A stretch of DNA of 64,000 nucleotides from Xanthomonas bromi (GCF_900092025.1 NZ_FLTX01000054.1:1-64000); one strand, 5' to 3'. Numbered from the stretch's first letter, positions 36,694-47,057 are shown. Program-made: numbers and translations. The notes: generated by a model not told the origin, from the sequence alone.

Positions 36694-36723
36694 AAATAAG
36701 CGGCCGGCATAACGCGATAACGG
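36694..36723. promoter_or_regulatory. Candidate CysB-binding site in cysD/cysJ spacer
   Basis: The 180-base region between the divergent cysD and cysJ genes contains AATAAGCGGCCGGCATAAC followed by a second ATAAC. A very similar arrangement (TATAAGCCGGCGTTAC) lies between cysB and cysG at 49754-49769. Shared ATAAGC..CCGGC..AAC/TTAC elements upstream of three cys units suggest a LysR-type CysB operator. This is a comparison within the window only. Confidence 0.4.
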
Positions 36724-36790
36724 CTGCTCCTTTCTGGTGGCTACAACGCGTCCCTAACATCGTCTGTCTAATCAAAGCCCCTGGACCCGA

Positions 36791-38638
36791 ATGAACTCCG
36801 CCAGTTCCGCGCTACCGCCCAGCCCCTTGCCCGACGAGTGCAAGGCGCTGCTGGAGCGGTTGGTCGGCGGCCTGGATGCCGCATCGCTGTGGTGGCTGTC
36901 CGGCTACACCGCCGGGCTGGCGCAGGGTCATCCGCCGCGCGCGCTGGCCGTGTTGCCTGGCGGGCAGCCACAGGCAGTGGCGCAGGACAGCCAGCGCCTG
37001 ACCGTGCTGTACGGCAGCCAGACCGGCAACGCCCGCCGGCAGGCCGAACAGCTGGCCGCCGATGCCGAGGCGGCAGGGCTGCACGTGCGGCTGCTGCGCG
37101 CCGATGCCTACCCCACCCGTGAGCTGGCCAACGAGCGGCTGTTGTACGTGGTGATCAGCACCCAGGGCGAAGGCGACCCGCCGGACGATGCGATCGGCCT
37201 GGTGGAATTCCTCACCGGCCGTCGCGCGCCCAAGCTACCCGAGCTCAAGTACGCTGTGCTGGGCCTGGGCGATTCCAGTTACGCCGATTTCTGCGGCATC
37301 GCGCGGCGCATCGACGAGCGCCTGGCCGAACTCGGCGGCAGCCGCGTGCAGCCGCGCGGCGAAGCCGATCTGGACATCGACAGCATTGCCGTGCCGTGGC
37401 GCACGCAGGCGCTCACGCATGCCCGCGAACAGCTCAAGAGCGGCGCGCCCTCGGCCACGGTCACGCAACTGCGCAGCAGCCCGGCCACGCCGGTATGGTC
37501 CCATCAGCAGCCGTTCGCCGCCGAGTTGCTGGCCAATCAGATCATCAGTGGCCGCGACTTCAAGGGGCCTGGCTTTCGGGTTTATGCCACGCCCGGCAAG
37601 CGCGTGCGGCATCTGGAATTTTCGCTGGAAGGCAGCGGCCTGGGCTACGAGCCGGGCGACGCGCTGGGCATCGTCCATCGCAATCCACCCGCATTGGTGG
37701 ATGCCGTGCTGCAGACATTGCAGTTGGACGGCGATGCCGCAGTCGTCGTTGGCGAGAAGACGCTGCCATTGAACACCTGGCTCGCCACCCAGCGCGAGTT
37801 GACCAAGCTCTCGCGGCCATTTCTCACCGCACACGCCGAGCGCGCTGGCGCCCAGGAACTGCAAGCGCTGCTCGCCCCCACCCAGACTGCCGGCCTGGCG
37901 TCGCTGCTCGCCGATCATCAAGTGATCGATGTGCTGCGCCGCTGGCCGGCGGCTTGGGACCACGCCAGCCTGCTGGCCGCGCTGCGCCCGCTCACGCCGC
38001 GGCTGTATTCCATCGCTTCCAGCCGCAAGCGTGTGGGCGATGAAGTGCATCTGGCCGTGGACGAGCTCAACTACCAGGCCCACGGACACGCGCATCTGGG
38101 TTCGGCCAGCGGTTTTCTGGCTGCGCTTGCCGAAGGCGACACCGCTCCGGTCTACATCGAACCGAACGAGCGCTTCCGCGTGCCGGCCGATGCCGATCGC
38201 GACATCCTGATGATTGGCCCGGGCACCGGCGTGGCGCCGTTCCGCGGCTTCGTGCAGGAGCGCGCGGAACTCGGCGCCAAGGGCCGCAACTGGCTGTTCT
38301 TCGGCGCCCAGCATTTCAATACCGACTTCCTGTATCAGGCCGAATGGCAGCTGGCCCTGCAACGCGGCGAGTTGGACGCGCTGGACGTGGCGTTCTCGCG
38401 CGACCAGGCCGCAAAGCTCTACGTGCAACACCGCCTGCGCGAACGCGGCGCCGAGGTCTACGCCTGGCTGCAGGGCGGCGCGCATGTCTATGTCTGCGGC
38501 GCCATCGGCATGGGCAAGGACGTGCATGCCGCCCTGCTGGACATCGTGACCACCCACGGCGCCCGCAGCGCCGAAGACGCCGCTGCGTATCTCACTCAGC
38601 TGCAGGTGGAGGGGCGGTATGCGCGCGATGTTTATTAG
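36791..38638 (+). CDS. cysJ: Sulfite reductase (NADPH) flavoprotein alpha subunit CysJ
   Basis: A 615-residue diflavin reductase. An FMN flavodoxin domain (VLYGSQTGNARRQAEQ, VISTQGEGDPPDDA, GLGDSSYADFCG) is followed by the FAD domain (RLYSIASSRK, VGDEVHLAV) and the NADPH domain (MIGPGTGVAPFRGFVQER, LFFGAQHFNTDFLY) ending in the conserved GRYARDVY. It passes electrons from NADPH to the CysI haem. Slightly longer than the E. coli enzyme (599) at the N-terminus. It leads the cysJIH operon. Confidence 0.96.
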   Translation: MNSASSALPPSPLPDECKALLERLVGGLDAASLWWLSGYTAGLAQGHPPRALAVLPGGQPQAVAQDSQRLTVLYGSQTGNARRQAEQLAADAEAAGLHVRLLRADAYPTRELANERLLYVVISTQGEGDPPDDAIGLVEFLTGRRAPKLPELKYAVLGLGDSSYADFCGIARRIDERLAELGGSRVQPRGEADLDIDSIAVPWRTQALTHAREQLKSGAPSATVTQLRSSPATPVWSHQQPFAAELLANQIISGRDFKGPGFRVYATPGKRVRHLEFSLEGSGLGYEPGDALGIVHRNPPALVDAVLQTLQLDGDAAVVVGEKTLPLNTWLATQRELTKLSRPFLTAHAERAGAQELQALLAPTQTAGLASLLADHQVIDVLRRWPAAWDHASLLAALRPLTPRLYSIASSRKRVGDEVHLAVDELNYQAHGHAHLGSASGFLAALAEGDTAPVYIEPNERFRVPADADRDILMIGPGTGVAPFRGFVQERAELGAKGRNWLFFGAQHFNTDFLYQAEWQLALQRGELDALDVAFSRDQAAKLYVQHRLRERGAEVYAWLQGGAHVYVCGAIGMGKDVHAALLDIVTTHGARSAEDAAAYLTQLQVEGRYARDVY

Positions 38639-38640
38639 TG

Positions 38641-38746
38641 CCGGGAATCGGGAGTGGGGAATCGGGAATGGGGACTGCCCATGCCCGAATTCTTCCGACC
38701 ACGCACGCCGCTCCTCACGATTCCCCATTCCCGACTCCCGATTCCC
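38641..38746. repeat. GGGAATC-type bracketed inverted repeat (copy C) between cysJ and cysI
   Basis: Units of GGGAATCGGGAGTGGGG at 38642-38670 face an inverted set (CGATTCCCCATTCCCG, CTCCCGATTCCC) at 38719-38746 with about 48 bases between. The element fills the whole cysJ-cysI gap, ending directly before the cysI ATG, so the cysI ribosome site lies within the right arm. It may alter the ratio of the two subunits. Confidence 0.75.
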
Positions 38747-40453
38747 ATGACTCACTCCGTCGAAGACATCAAATCCCAAAGCCACCGCCTGCGCGGGTCG
38801 CTGGAGCAGAGCCTGGTCGATCCGGTGACCGGCGCGGTGCGCGAGGACGATCAGACGCTGATCAAGTACCACGGCAGCTACCAGCAGGACGATCGCGATA
38901 TCCGCGATGAGCGGCGCCGGCAGAAGCTCGAACCGGCGTACCAGTTCATGATCCGCACGCGCACGCCGGGCGGGGTGATCACGCCTACGCAGTGGCTGGC
39001 GCTGGATGGCATCGCCACGCGCTACGCCAATCATTCGCTGCGTATCACCACACGCCAGGCGTTCCAGTTCCATGGCGTGATCAAGCGCGAATTGAAGGCC
39101 ACCATGCAGGCCATCAATGCCACCTTGATCGACACGCTGGCGGCCTGCGGCGATGTCAATCGCAATGTGCAGGTGGCAGCCAATCCGCTGCTGTCGCAGG
39201 CACATGCCACGCTGCACGCCGATGCTGCGCGCGTGTCCGAACATCTGTTGCCCAACACGCGGGCGTACTACGAAATCTGGCTGGACGAAGAGCGCGTGTC
39301 CGGCTCCGGCAGCGAGGACGAGCCGATCTATGGCGACCGCTATCTGCCGCGCAAATTCAAGATCGGTTTTGCCGCACCGCCACTCAACGATGTGGATGTG
39401 TTCGCCAACGATCTTGGCTTTATCGCGATCCTGCGCGATGGGCAGTTGCTGGGCTACAACGTCAGCATCGGCGGTGGCATGGGCGCCTCGCACGGCGATA
39501 CCGACACCTGGCCGCGCGTGGCCAACGTCATTGGCTTTGTCACCCGCGATCAGCTGCTCGAGATCGCCACCGCAGTGGTCACCACCCAGCGCGACTTCGG
39601 CAACCGGGCCGTGCGCAAGCGTGCTCGCTTCAAATACACCATCGACGACCACGGCCTGGACACCATCGTGGCCGAGATCGCACGTCGTGCCGGCTTCGCG
39701 CTGCAACCGGCACAGCCGTTCGCGTTCGACCACAACGGCGACCGCTATGGCTGGGTGGAAGGCGAAGACGGGCAGTGGCATCTGACGCTATCGCTGCCGG
39801 CCGGTCGCATTGCCGATACCGACACGGCAGCGCATCTGAGCGGGCTGCGTGCGATTGCGCAGTTGAACGCCGGTCAATTCCGCATGACGCCCAACCAGAA
39901 CCTGGTAATCGCCGGCGTCCCTGCGCAACAGCGTGCGCAGATCGATGCGCTGGTCGCGCACTATGCGCTGGATGCCGGCAACCAGGCCGCCACCGCCCTG
40001 GCACGAGGCGCGATGGCCTGCGTGGCGCTGCCGACGTGCGGCCTGGCGATGGCCGAGGCAGAGCGCTATCTGCCCGACTTCAGCGCCGCACTGCAGCCGC
40101 TACTGCAGCAACATGGGTTGGCCGACACGCCCATCGTGCTGCGCCTGTCCGGCTGCCCCAATGGCTGCTCACGCCCGTATCTGGCAGAGATCGCGCTAGT
40201 GGGCAAGGCGCCTGGGCGCTACAACCTGATGCTGGGTGGCGACCGCCGCGGTCAGCGGCTGAACACCCTGTACCGCGAAAATATCACGGAAGCAGAGATC
40301 CTGGCCGCACTGGAGCCGCTACTGGCCCGCTACGCCGCCGAACGCGACCACACCAACGACGAAGGCTTCGGCGATTTCCTGCACCGCGCCGGCCTGATCG
40401 CATTGCCGCCCTACCCCACGCACCGTCGCCTCGACCTGGAATTGCTCGCATGA
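38747..40453 (+). CDS. cysI: Sulfite reductase haemoprotein beta subunit CysI
   Basis: A 568-residue siroheme/4Fe-4S enzyme that reduces sulfite to sulfide with six electrons from CysJ. Key features: [11 protein letters not shown], the [13 protein letters not shown] and siroheme-binding basic residues, [10 protein letters not shown], and the cluster cysteines [10 protein letters not shown] (C-x5-C) and [10 protein letters not shown] (C-x3-C). Start at 38747 (MTHSVEDIK) is the family N-terminus; a longer upstream frame runs through the repeat and is not homologous. Its stop overlaps the cysH start by four bases (ATGA). Confidence 0.96.
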   Translation: MTHSVEDIKSQSHRLRGSLEQSLVDPVTGAVREDDQTLIKYHGSYQQDDRDIRDERRRQKLEPAYQFMIRTRTPGGVITPTQWLALDGIATRYANHSLRITTRQAFQFHGVIKRELKATMQAINATLIDTLAACGDVNRNVQVAANPLLSQAHATLHADAARVSEHLLPNTRAYYEIWLDEERVSGSGSEDEPIYGDRYLPRKFKIGFAAPPLNDVDVFANDLGFIAILRDGQLLGYNVSIGGGMGASHGDTDTWPRVANVIGFVTRDQLLEIATAVVTTQRDFGNRAVRKRARFKYTIDDHGLDTIVAEIARRAGFALQPAQPFAFDHNGDRYGWVEGEDGQWHLTLSLPAGRIADTDTAAHLSGLRAIAQLNAGQFRMTPNQNLVIAGVPAQQRAQIDALVAHYALDAGNQAATALARGAMACVALPTCGLAMAEAERYLPDFSAALQPLLQQHGLADTPIVLRLSGCPNGCSRPYLAEIALVGKAPGRYNLMLGGDRRGQRLNTLYRENITEAEILAALEPLLARYAAERDHTNDEGFGDFLHRAGLIALPPYPTHRRLDLELLA

Positions 40454-41175
40454 CCGCGCTACCTGCCGTATCGATCACCTCTTCTGTGTTGGACGATCTG
40501 GACGCACTCAATGCACAACTGGAAGACCTGCGCGCCGATCAACGCGTGGCGTGGGCGTTGCAGCACTGTCCGCAGAACGCGGCACTGTCGTCCAGCTTCG
40601 GCGCGCAGTCGGCCGTCACGCTGCATCTGCTCAGTCAGCAACGCCCGGACATTCCGGTGATCCTGATCGACACCGGCTACCTGTTCCCGGAAACCTATCG
40701 CTTTGCCGATGCCTTGGCCGAGCGGCTCGAGCTCAATCTCAAGGTGTATCGCCCGCTGGTCAGCCGTGCCTGGATGGAAGCGCGCCACGGCCGCCTGTGG
40801 GAGCAAGGCATGGTGGGCATCGATCAGTACAACAACCTGCGTAAGGTCGAGCCGATGCGGCGCGCACTGGACGAGCTCAACGTGGGCACCTGGTTTACCG
40901 GCCTGCGCCGCAACCAATCCAGCAGCCGCGCGCAGACGCCGATCGTGCAAAAGCGCGGTGGGCGCTACAAGATCAGTCCCATCGCCGACTGGACCGATCG
41001 CGACGTGTGGCAATACCTGCAGGCGCACGATCTGCCGTATCACCCGCTATGGGAACAAGGCTACGTGTCCATCGGCGATTTCCACACCACGCGTCGCTGG
41101 GAGCCGGGCATGCGCGAAGAAGACACGCGCTTCTTCGGCCTGAAGCGCGAGTGCGGCATCCACGAGGATATCTAG
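40450..41175 (+). CDS. cysH: PAPS reductase CysH
   Basis: A 241-residue thioredoxin-dependent phosphoadenylylsulfate reductase: [28 protein letters not shown], the [11 protein letters not shown] segment and the C-terminal catalytic KRECGIH. The paired cysteines that bind the 4Fe-4S cluster in APS reductases are absent, so it uses PAPS, consistent with the APS kinase domain in CysNC. It is last in the cysJIH operon. The 120 bases to the convergent PepSY gene hold no clear terminator. Confidence 0.95.
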   Translation: MTALPAVSITSSVLDDLDALNAQLEDLRADQRVAWALQHCPQNAALSSSFGAQSAVTLHLLSQQRPDIPVILIDTGYLFPETYRFADALAERLELNLKVYRPLVSRAWMEARHGRLWEQGMVGIDQYNNLRKVEPMRRALDELNVGTWFTGLRRNQSSSRAQTPIVQKRGGRYKISPIADWTDRDVWQYLQAHDLPYHPLWEQGYVSIGDFHTTRRWEPGMREEDTRFFGLKRECGIHEDI

Positions 41176-41299
41176 CTGCAGCAGCCCACTGCGACGTGCG
41201 CGTGTATGCGCGGCTCACTCGCCAGCAGGTGCGGCCTGTGTTTGAGCACGCTGTGCAACAACGACGGCAACGCGCTGCGCGTTGAGCTCCGGCACGCGC

Positions 41300-42922
41300 T
41301 CATCGCCCTGCTGTGGCCTCCGCCTGCGCACGCTGCATCCAGTAACGATCGACTATCCACATCAACAACAACGACAGGCCGACCAACGGGAAAATCAGCC
41401 CGCACAGCACCAGCAGCGCCATCAGGCCACGCAGCGTGCGTGGATCGGTCGGCAACGGGGGCACGCCCAGTCCACCGCTGGGGCGGCGCTTCCACCACAT
41501 CACTGCCGCGCTGACGCACAACAGCACAATCGCGATGCAGGCCAGCAACAGGATCACCTGGTTGGCAGTGCCGTACTGTTGCCCCAGATGCACGTTGATG
41601 CCCCATTCCAGCAGCTTGGCCAGCGGCCCGTAGTCGCGGTAGCGCATGTCCAGCAGCACCGCACCGCTGTACTGATCCAAATGGATCACCCGCTGCCGCT
41701 GCAGATCGGCCGGATAGACCGACGCGGTATACACCCCGGTCGCACCGCGCGGCGGTGCCACGCTATATCCCGGCAGGATGCCGCGTGCGTCGAAGCGCGC
41801 AATCGCCGCATCCAGACCGATCGCGCCGCGTCCCGGCGCAGCAACGCCGCCTGCGCCGCCATGGGCAACATGCGCGCGCTCTGCCGAGTGCGTGTGTTGC
41901 TCTGCGTGCGCTGACTGAGCAACTTCCTCCGAGTCTTCTGACTCACCTGCGCTCTTTGCCTGTTCTTCGTGGTCTGCATGCCCTGCATGTACCGAGCCTG
42001 CGATGTGCTCGGCGTGCTCGTTGCCTACCTGCAGCCCACCCGCTTGCGCGTCATGCAACCGCTCATCCGACCCGACAGCCCTTTGTGCCGGCACCACGGA
42101 CTGCGGCAAGCGCGCCTGCCGCAACGACCACGCCGGCTCACCACTGTCTGTCAAGCGCTGCTCAGACATCGGCTGTTGCACGCGCAGCCCGGCGGGATAG
42201 CCGAAATCATGCCCATTGGCCCAACGATTGATCTGCGCACCCCAGAGCCATGACCACGGCATGCCGGTCAGCGCCAGCAATAGCAGGATCGCGCCAACCC
42301 CGGCACCGGTCACCGCATGCAGGTCACGCCAGAACAATCGCTGCGTCGGCTTGCCACGCACACTGATCACGCCGCCGCGTCGTCCGCGCGGCCACCATAG
42401 ATAGACACCGGTGAGCACCAGCACGATGGCCCATCCGCCGGCCATTTCGATCAGGCCACGCGCATATGGCCCGATCAACGCAAGGCTATGCAGCCGGCGG
42501 ATCGTCCAGCTCAGCGTCCCGTGCTCCGGCAATGCGCCCAACATCCGCGCACGATAGGGATCGACATAGACCACCTGCCGCACGCCGTCTGCATCCACCA
42601 GCCCGACCTCGGCACTGGCATCGGCGCGTTTGGGCGTGGTGTAGACAAACAACCTGCCGCCGTAACGCTCTTGTGCAGCGGCAACCAACTGCTGTGCGGG
42701 CAGGCGCGCTTCGCCTACCGGCACCACCTTCAACGCATGGTGCACGCCGCGATCGATCGCGTCCTGATACAAAAACGCAGCCCCGGTCACCGCCAGCCAG
42801 ATAATGAAAGGCAGCACCAGCAACCCGGCATAGAAATGCCAGCGCCACACCACGCGATAAAAACGCCAGCGCCCGTCCTGGCGTACCTCGGCTACGCTGC
42901 CCGGGTCAGTGGTTGCAGGCAT
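41300..42922 (-). CDS. PepSY-associated TM helix protein with His-rich insert
   Basis: A 540-residue inner-membrane protein of the PepSY_TM type (as in FpvG/PiuB-like reductases): FYRVVWRWHFYAGLLVLPFIIWLAVTGA, LHSLALIGPYARGLIEMAGGW, a third helix pair with WWPRGR, and a C-terminal GINVHLGQQYG helix block. Between about residues 300 and 360 lies a His/Glu-rich stretch (repeated HAEH, HAGHADHEE, HTHSAERAHVAHGG) likely to bind metal. Its ATG overlaps the TonB receptor's stop (TGATG), so it should help process or reduce the metal imported by that receptor. The precise metal is inferred, with copper or zinc most plausible. Confidence 0.85.
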   Translation of the reverse strand: MPATTDPGSVAEVRQDGRWRFYRVVWRWHFYAGLLVLPFIIWLAVTGAAFLYQDAIDRGVHHALKVVPVGEARLPAQQLVAAAQERYGGRLFVYTTPKRADASAEVGLVDADGVRQVVYVDPYRARMLGALPEHGTLSWTIRRLHSLALIGPYARGLIEMAGGWAIVLVLTGVYLWWPRGRRGGVISVRGKPTQRLFWRDLHAVTGAGVGAILLLLALTGMPWSWLWGAQINRWANGHDFGYPAGLRVQQPMSEQRLTDSGEPAWSLRQARLPQSVVPAQRAVGSDERLHDAQAGGLQVGNEHAEHIAGSVHAGHADHEEQAKSAGESEDSEEVAQSAHAEQHTHSAERAHVAHGGAGGVAAPGRGAIGLDAAIARFDARGILPGYSVAPPRGATGVYTASVYPADLQRQRVIHLDQYSGAVLLDMRYRDYGPLAKLLEWGINVHLGQQYGTANQVILLLACIAIVLLCVSAAVMWWKRRPSGGLGVPPLPTDPRTLRGLMALLVLCGLIFPLVGLSLLLMWIVDRYWMQRAQAEATAGR

Positions 42923-44949
42923 CAAAAACTCCAATCCCACGACAACGACAACGCCCGCCCATCGCCGGGCGAATAGCCGGAACTGCCGCTGTCGTACCAG
43001 GCATACACATACGCACGATCAGTGGCGTTGCGCAGCTGCAGACTGAGCGCGTTGCGCGCATCCACAGTCCAACGCGCGCCCAGATTGAGCAATGCGTAGC
43101 CACCGGTGCGGCCCCGGGTGTTGGTGCGATCCAGGTAGTAGTCGCCTTGCGCATCGCCCCAGGCGCTCAACTGCACAGCCGCACCGACCTGCCACTCCAG
43201 CCCGGCAGTCGCCAGCCAATGCGGCACGTTTTCGATTTCCTTGCCACGCGTGGCCGGGGCGCTCGGATCGGGCGTGGCGATCGTGGCCTTCTGGCGCGAA
43301 TACGAGACCCATGCGCGCCAGTGTTCGGCCGGCTGCAAGTTGAGCTGCGCATCCCAACCACGCCGCAGCGTGCGGCCGACATTGGTCACATCGCCAACGC
43401 CCACCACGCCATTCACGCCAAAAACGGTCGCAACCTCACCGGATGCGCGTTGCTCCCAATATGCCAGGCGCCCGTCGACCAGGGACGCCGGGGCGAACTT
43501 GAAGCCGGTCTCCCAGCCGTCGTTGATCGACGGCCCCAGATTGCCGGGTTGGCGGCGGTAAGCGCCATCGCCGCTGCCGATCTGGAAGGTGCGTCCCCAG
43601 TTCGCATACACGCTGCTCTGCTCGCCCACCCGGTAGCTCGCACTGAACTTGGGTTGCTTGATGGTGCCGTAGTCGTAGGTTGGCGCAACGATGCCTGCAA
43701 GCACGTCGTGCAGTTGCCCATCGACGCGATCGATGCGATACCCCGGCACCAGCTGCAAGCGCGCAACCGGCGTGAGCACCGCCTGCACATACGCACCACG
43801 TGTGCGCAGGTCGTACTCCCAATCGCGCAGCTGCGCACCGCGTACGCGGGCCACGGTGCGATACCGCTGCGATTGGTTGTCCTGCCACTGTGCATCCACC
43901 CCGGCTTCCAGATTGGCATGCAGCGTTCCCCAGTCCGGCTGCCAGTTGCTACGCAGCAGCAGCCCACGGTGGGTTTCATCGGTATCGCGTTCCTGCTGCA
44001 GGCCGGCCGCGGAAAACCGCACCCAGCGCTGATTACGGTAGTCGTTCTGGTAGGCCTTTGCACTCCATTGCGCCTGCTCACCTAACTCACCGTCCGCATG
44101 CAACGCGGTCTGACGCAGACGACGCTCGCCGCGATCGTTCTGTGCATAGTCCGGCGAGCTACGCGGCGCCGCACGCGCGGTGGCTGCGTCCAGATAGCCG
44201 GCCTCCAATGCATGGTTGTCGTAATACCGCGTGGTGAGCCCGGCGCGGAATGCACCGTCCGGGTCGGTGTAAAACCACTTGCCCGCCACGCTGCGTTTGC
44301 GCGCATCGGCATGATCGCGATAGCCGTCCGAGTCGCGCCAGGCCAGCACGTAGTTCTGGCTCCACGCGCCCTGTTCGAAACCTTTGCCCAGTTGCACCTC
44401 GCGCGCACCGAAGCTGCCGGCCGTCACGCTCAAGCGGCCATCGTTGCCGCCGGTACGGGTCAGTACGTCCACGCTGCCGGCAATGGCGTTCAAGCCATAG
44501 CGCGCATCGTTGGTGCCACGCACGATCTCGATGGCGCTGATGTCCTGCGGAAACACGGCGTCCAGATACGGCATGGCGCCAGCATTGTCGTTGCTGGGGA
44601 TACCGTCGATCAGCAGTTTCACCGCATTGATGCGCCCCTCGCCATTGAAGCCCCGGAACGAAAAACGCCCCGCATCCGTGCCCATGCGGAACTGGGTGAT
44701 CTGCACCCCTGGCGCGCGCATCAGCAGTTCCCAGCTGTAGTCCACATGTTGATCGTGCAGCAGCTCGCCGCCGATCACATCCACCGAGCTCAGCACGCGC
44801 GCAGTGCTCGGGCTGCGCTGCGCGTGTTCGCTCACCTGCACCTTGCCCAGCGTCAGTGACGCGTCCTGCGCCTGCACCTCGCACGCAGGCCCACACACCA
44901 GCGCCAACGACGGCGCATACCACATCGTTTTCAACAACCGTAGACGCAT
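42922..44949 (-). CDS. TonB-dependent outer-membrane receptor (probable metal uptake)
   Basis: A 675-residue receptor. The signal peptide ends near CEVQAQDA. A plug domain follows (LLMRAPGVQITQFRMGTDAGRFSFRGF, VKLLIDGIPSNDNAG, ISAIEIVRGTNDARYGLNAIAGSVDVLTR), then a 22-strand barrel that ends in SWDWSF with terminal Phe. It takes a chelate across the outer membrane using TonB energy. The downstream PepSY gene is translationally coupled, and a DUF2946 gene lies 170 bases upstream on the same strand. That trio is the arrangement I associate with copper-type receptors. Confidence 0.9.
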   Translation of the reverse strand: MRLRLLKTMWYAPSLALVCGPACEVQAQDASLTLGKVQVSEHAQRSPSTARVLSSVDVIGGELLHDQHVDYSWELLMRAPGVQITQFRMGTDAGRFSFRGFNGEGRINAVKLLIDGIPSNDNAGAMPYLDAVFPQDISAIEIVRGTNDARYGLNAIAGSVDVLTRTGGNDGRLSVTAGSFGAREVQLGKGFEQGAWSQNYVLAWRDSDGYRDHADARKRSVAGKWFYTDPDGAFRAGLTTRYYDNHALEAGYLDAATARAAPRSSPDYAQNDRGERRLRQTALHADGELGEQAQWSAKAYQNDYRNQRWVRFSAAGLQQERDTDETHRGLLLRSNWQPDWGTLHANLEAGVDAQWQDNQSQRYRTVARVRGAQLRDWEYDLRTRGAYVQAVLTPVARLQLVPGYRIDRVDGQLHDVLAGIVAPTYDYGTIKQPKFSASYRVGEQSSVYANWGRTFQIGSGDGAYRRQPGNLGPSINDGWETGFKFAPASLVDGRLAYWEQRASGEVATVFGVNGVVGVGDVTNVGRTLRRGWDAQLNLQPAEHWRAWVSYSRQKATIATPDPSAPATRGKEIENVPHWLATAGLEWQVGAAVQLSAWGDAQGDYYLDRTNTRGRTGGYALLNLGARWTVDARNALSLQLRNATDRAYVYAWYDSGSSGYSPGDGRALSLSWDWSF

Positions 44950-45119
44950 GACCAACCCTTCGCCGTGGCAGCACGGCCGCACAGCCGTGCGCTGCCACCA
45001 GCGTGGCGCGCATCGGCATCATTCGATCAAGAAGCGCGTCGTCCGCGGTGTCCGGCTGCTACGCCGATAACTCGGGCGCGCGTTGGGCTGACTGCGTGGA
45101 CGCCCGCGCGGGGGCAAGC

Positions 45120-45563
45120 TCACGCGTGCAGCGGCGGCCCACGTGCACCGAGCGCGGACCACCGCAAGACCGAACGTGCCCCGGCCTGCGTGCGCGCCCG
45201 CGCCAGCGTTGGCCGCAGCTGCAGCAGGCACAACACCGCCACGATGAGCAATGGCAACAAGCGTGCGGCCAAGACGCAGTAGTCGCAGGCTTCGCCATGC
45301 ATCGCTGCATCGTGGGTGCCTGTGTGCCGAGAGCCCGACAGGGCGAGGGCGCTGTGATGCGGATGCGCCGCAGCGGCTGGCGACGGGGTTCGATGCCCAG
45401 CATGGAGCGAACTCTCTGCCGACAGTGCCGGGGCGCTCATGCACATCGGCTCGGTCGGCTGCGCCTGGCTCCAGCGGCTGATCAGCGGAGCCACCAGCAT
45501 CAGCACCACCGCCAGGCAGGCAAGCAGGGGCAACAGCCGGTGGCGACAGAACGAATGCAGCAT
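45120..45563 (-). CDS. DUF2946 small membrane protein
   Basis: A 147-residue protein with an N-terminal membrane helix (LLPLLACLAVVLMLVAPL), a periplasmic loop rich in His and Met (MCMSAPALS, HAGHR, AHPHHSA), then GEACDYCVLAARLLPLLI, which is the DUF2946 signature with a C-D-Y-C pair ahead of a second helix. Homologues lie by metal-responsive TonB receptors and are thought to take part in copper or zinc handling. It is the first gene of the cluster with the TonB receptor and PepSY protein. The start at 45563 gives a usual N-terminus. Confidence 0.78.
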   Translation of the reverse strand: MLHSFCRHRLLPLLACLAVVLMLVAPLISRWSQAQPTEPMCMSAPALSAESSLHAGHRTPSPAAAAHPHHSALALSGSRHTGTHDAAMHGEACDYCVLAARLLPLLIVAVLCLLQLRPTLARARTQAGARSVLRWSALGARGPPLHA

Positions 45564-45860
45564 GCGCTCAAGTGTAAGCCGCCACGCCACCCGGAGCGAT
45601 GGGGACGGCCGACGCGCGACCGGATGTCGCACCCGACTGACCCGCTGTACCCGACGACCCGTGCCTGGGCATGTGCGGTCAGCCTGCGCCCCGTCATCGG
45701 CTGTGCCTTTTCGCCACAGCCAGCCCGTCCGGTCGCTCCGACCTCACCTGCACGCCGTGGTCCAGGTCGGTAGTCACATTTTCACCGCGTCCGTGACCGC
45801 AGACACATGCCGGGCCTTGGCATGCCCTATGCTTGCGGATCACCACTCTCACCTGCGCGC

Positions 45861-47057
45861 ATGAGTACCGTCCTGTCCGATCCCGCGGCCGAACCGCTTC
45901 CCTGCGCACCCAAGCCACCGAGCGAAGCGCTGCGTCTCCAGGCGCTGCGCAACTACGGCATTCTCGACACGCCGCGTGAAGCGGCGTTCGACGACATTAC
46001 ACGGCTCGCCTCGATCATCTGCCAGACGCCGATCGCGCTGATCAGCCTGGTGGACGCGGATCGCCAGTGGTTCAAGAGCGAGCTCGGCATGGGCGAGCGT
46101 GAGACTCCTTTATTCAAGTCGATGTGCGCGCACGCCCTGCTCGACAACGATGTCCTGGTGGTGCCCGACACCCGCGAAGACATCCGCTTTGCGCGCAACC
46201 CCTTGGTCACCGGCGAAGCGCCGCTGTACTTCTATGCGGGTGCCTTGTTGAAGACGCCCGATGGCCTGCCGCTGGGTACGGTCTGCGTCCTGGACCGGGA
46301 ACCGCGTCATCTCACCGATGAGCAGGTGGAAGCCCTGCGCGCACTGGCACGCCAGACCATGGCGCAACTGGAATTGCGCCGGGCATTGGCGATCGCGCAG
46401 GAATCGGATCGTTACCGCAGCCGCCTGATGGCGATCGCCGGGCACGATCTGAAGACTCCGCTGCGCACTGCCGCCTACGCCATCGACAAGATGCGCCGGC
46501 ATGCCAACGTCGATTCCATTCCGCCCCTGGTGACCGCGCGCGATGCGATCAGCCTGGTCGGCCGTAGCCTGGACGAATTGGCCACGCTGGCTGCCGCGAG
46601 CGAAGCCGCCATGCCGGACCTGCAATCCCTGCAGCTGGAAGACGTGCTGCATGCGGTACTCGGCGTGTGGCGTCAACCCGCCATCGACAAGTGCCTGGCG
46701 CTGCGCCATGTACCCACCTCGGTACGCGTGCGCAGCCATGCGACCTTGCTGACCACCTTGATCGGCAACCTGGTCGGCAACGCCATCAAGTACACCGAAC
46801 GCGGCCGCGTGCTGGTCGGCACCCGCCGCCGTCCCGGTTTTGCGGTGGTGGAGATCATCGACAGTGGCATTGGCTTGAACCTGGAACATCCCGAACAAGT
46901 GTTCCAGGCGTTCCGTCAGGCCGACCCGCGCAGCGACGGTTTGGGCATCGGTCTGTGGATCGTGCATCGCACTGCCGAGACGTTGGGATGCGAGGTGGAC
47001 GTGCGTGCGCGCGCGCAAGGCGGCACCTGTTTTTCGGTGCGGATTCCGCTGGCTTGA
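45861..47057 (+). CDS. GAF-domain sensor histidine kinase
   Basis: A 398-residue cytoplasmic protein with no membrane helix. Residues about 25-175 form a GAF domain (YGILDTPREAAFDDITRLAS ... YAGALLKTPDGLPLGTVCVLD). The HisKA box IAGHDLKTPL has the phospho-acceptor His near residue 194, and the HATPase domain shows NLVGNAIKY (N box), DSGIGL (G1) and GLGIGLWIVH (G2). It should autophosphorylate in response to a cytoplasmic small-molecule signal. No receiver or response regulator is adjacent, so its partner is unknown. The start at 45861 removes an unlikely upstream extension; it is divergent from the DUF2946 gene. Confidence 0.88.
   Translation: MSTVLSDPAAEPLPCAPKPPSEALRLQALRNYGILDTPREAAFDDITRLASIICQTPIALISLVDADRQWFKSELGMGERETPLFKSMCAHALLDNDVLVVPDTREDIRFARNPLVTGEAPLYFYAGALLKTPDGLPLGTVCVLDREPRHLTDEQVEALRALARQTMAQLELRRALAIAQESDRYRSRLMAIAGHDLKTPLRTAAYAIDKMRRHANVDSIPPLVTARDAISLVGRSLDELATLAAASEAAMPDLQSLQLEDVLHAVLGVWRQPAIDKCLALRHVPTSVRVRSHATLLTTLIGNLVGNAIKYTERGRVLVGTRRRPGFAVVEIIDSGIGLNLEHPEQVFQAFRQADPRSDGLGIGLWIVHRTAETLGCEVDVRARAQGGTCFSVRIPLA

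Noticed and set aside
37235-39781. 848-codon open frame on the minus strand
   Set aside because: Antisense to cysJ and cysI, whose motifs are unambiguous.
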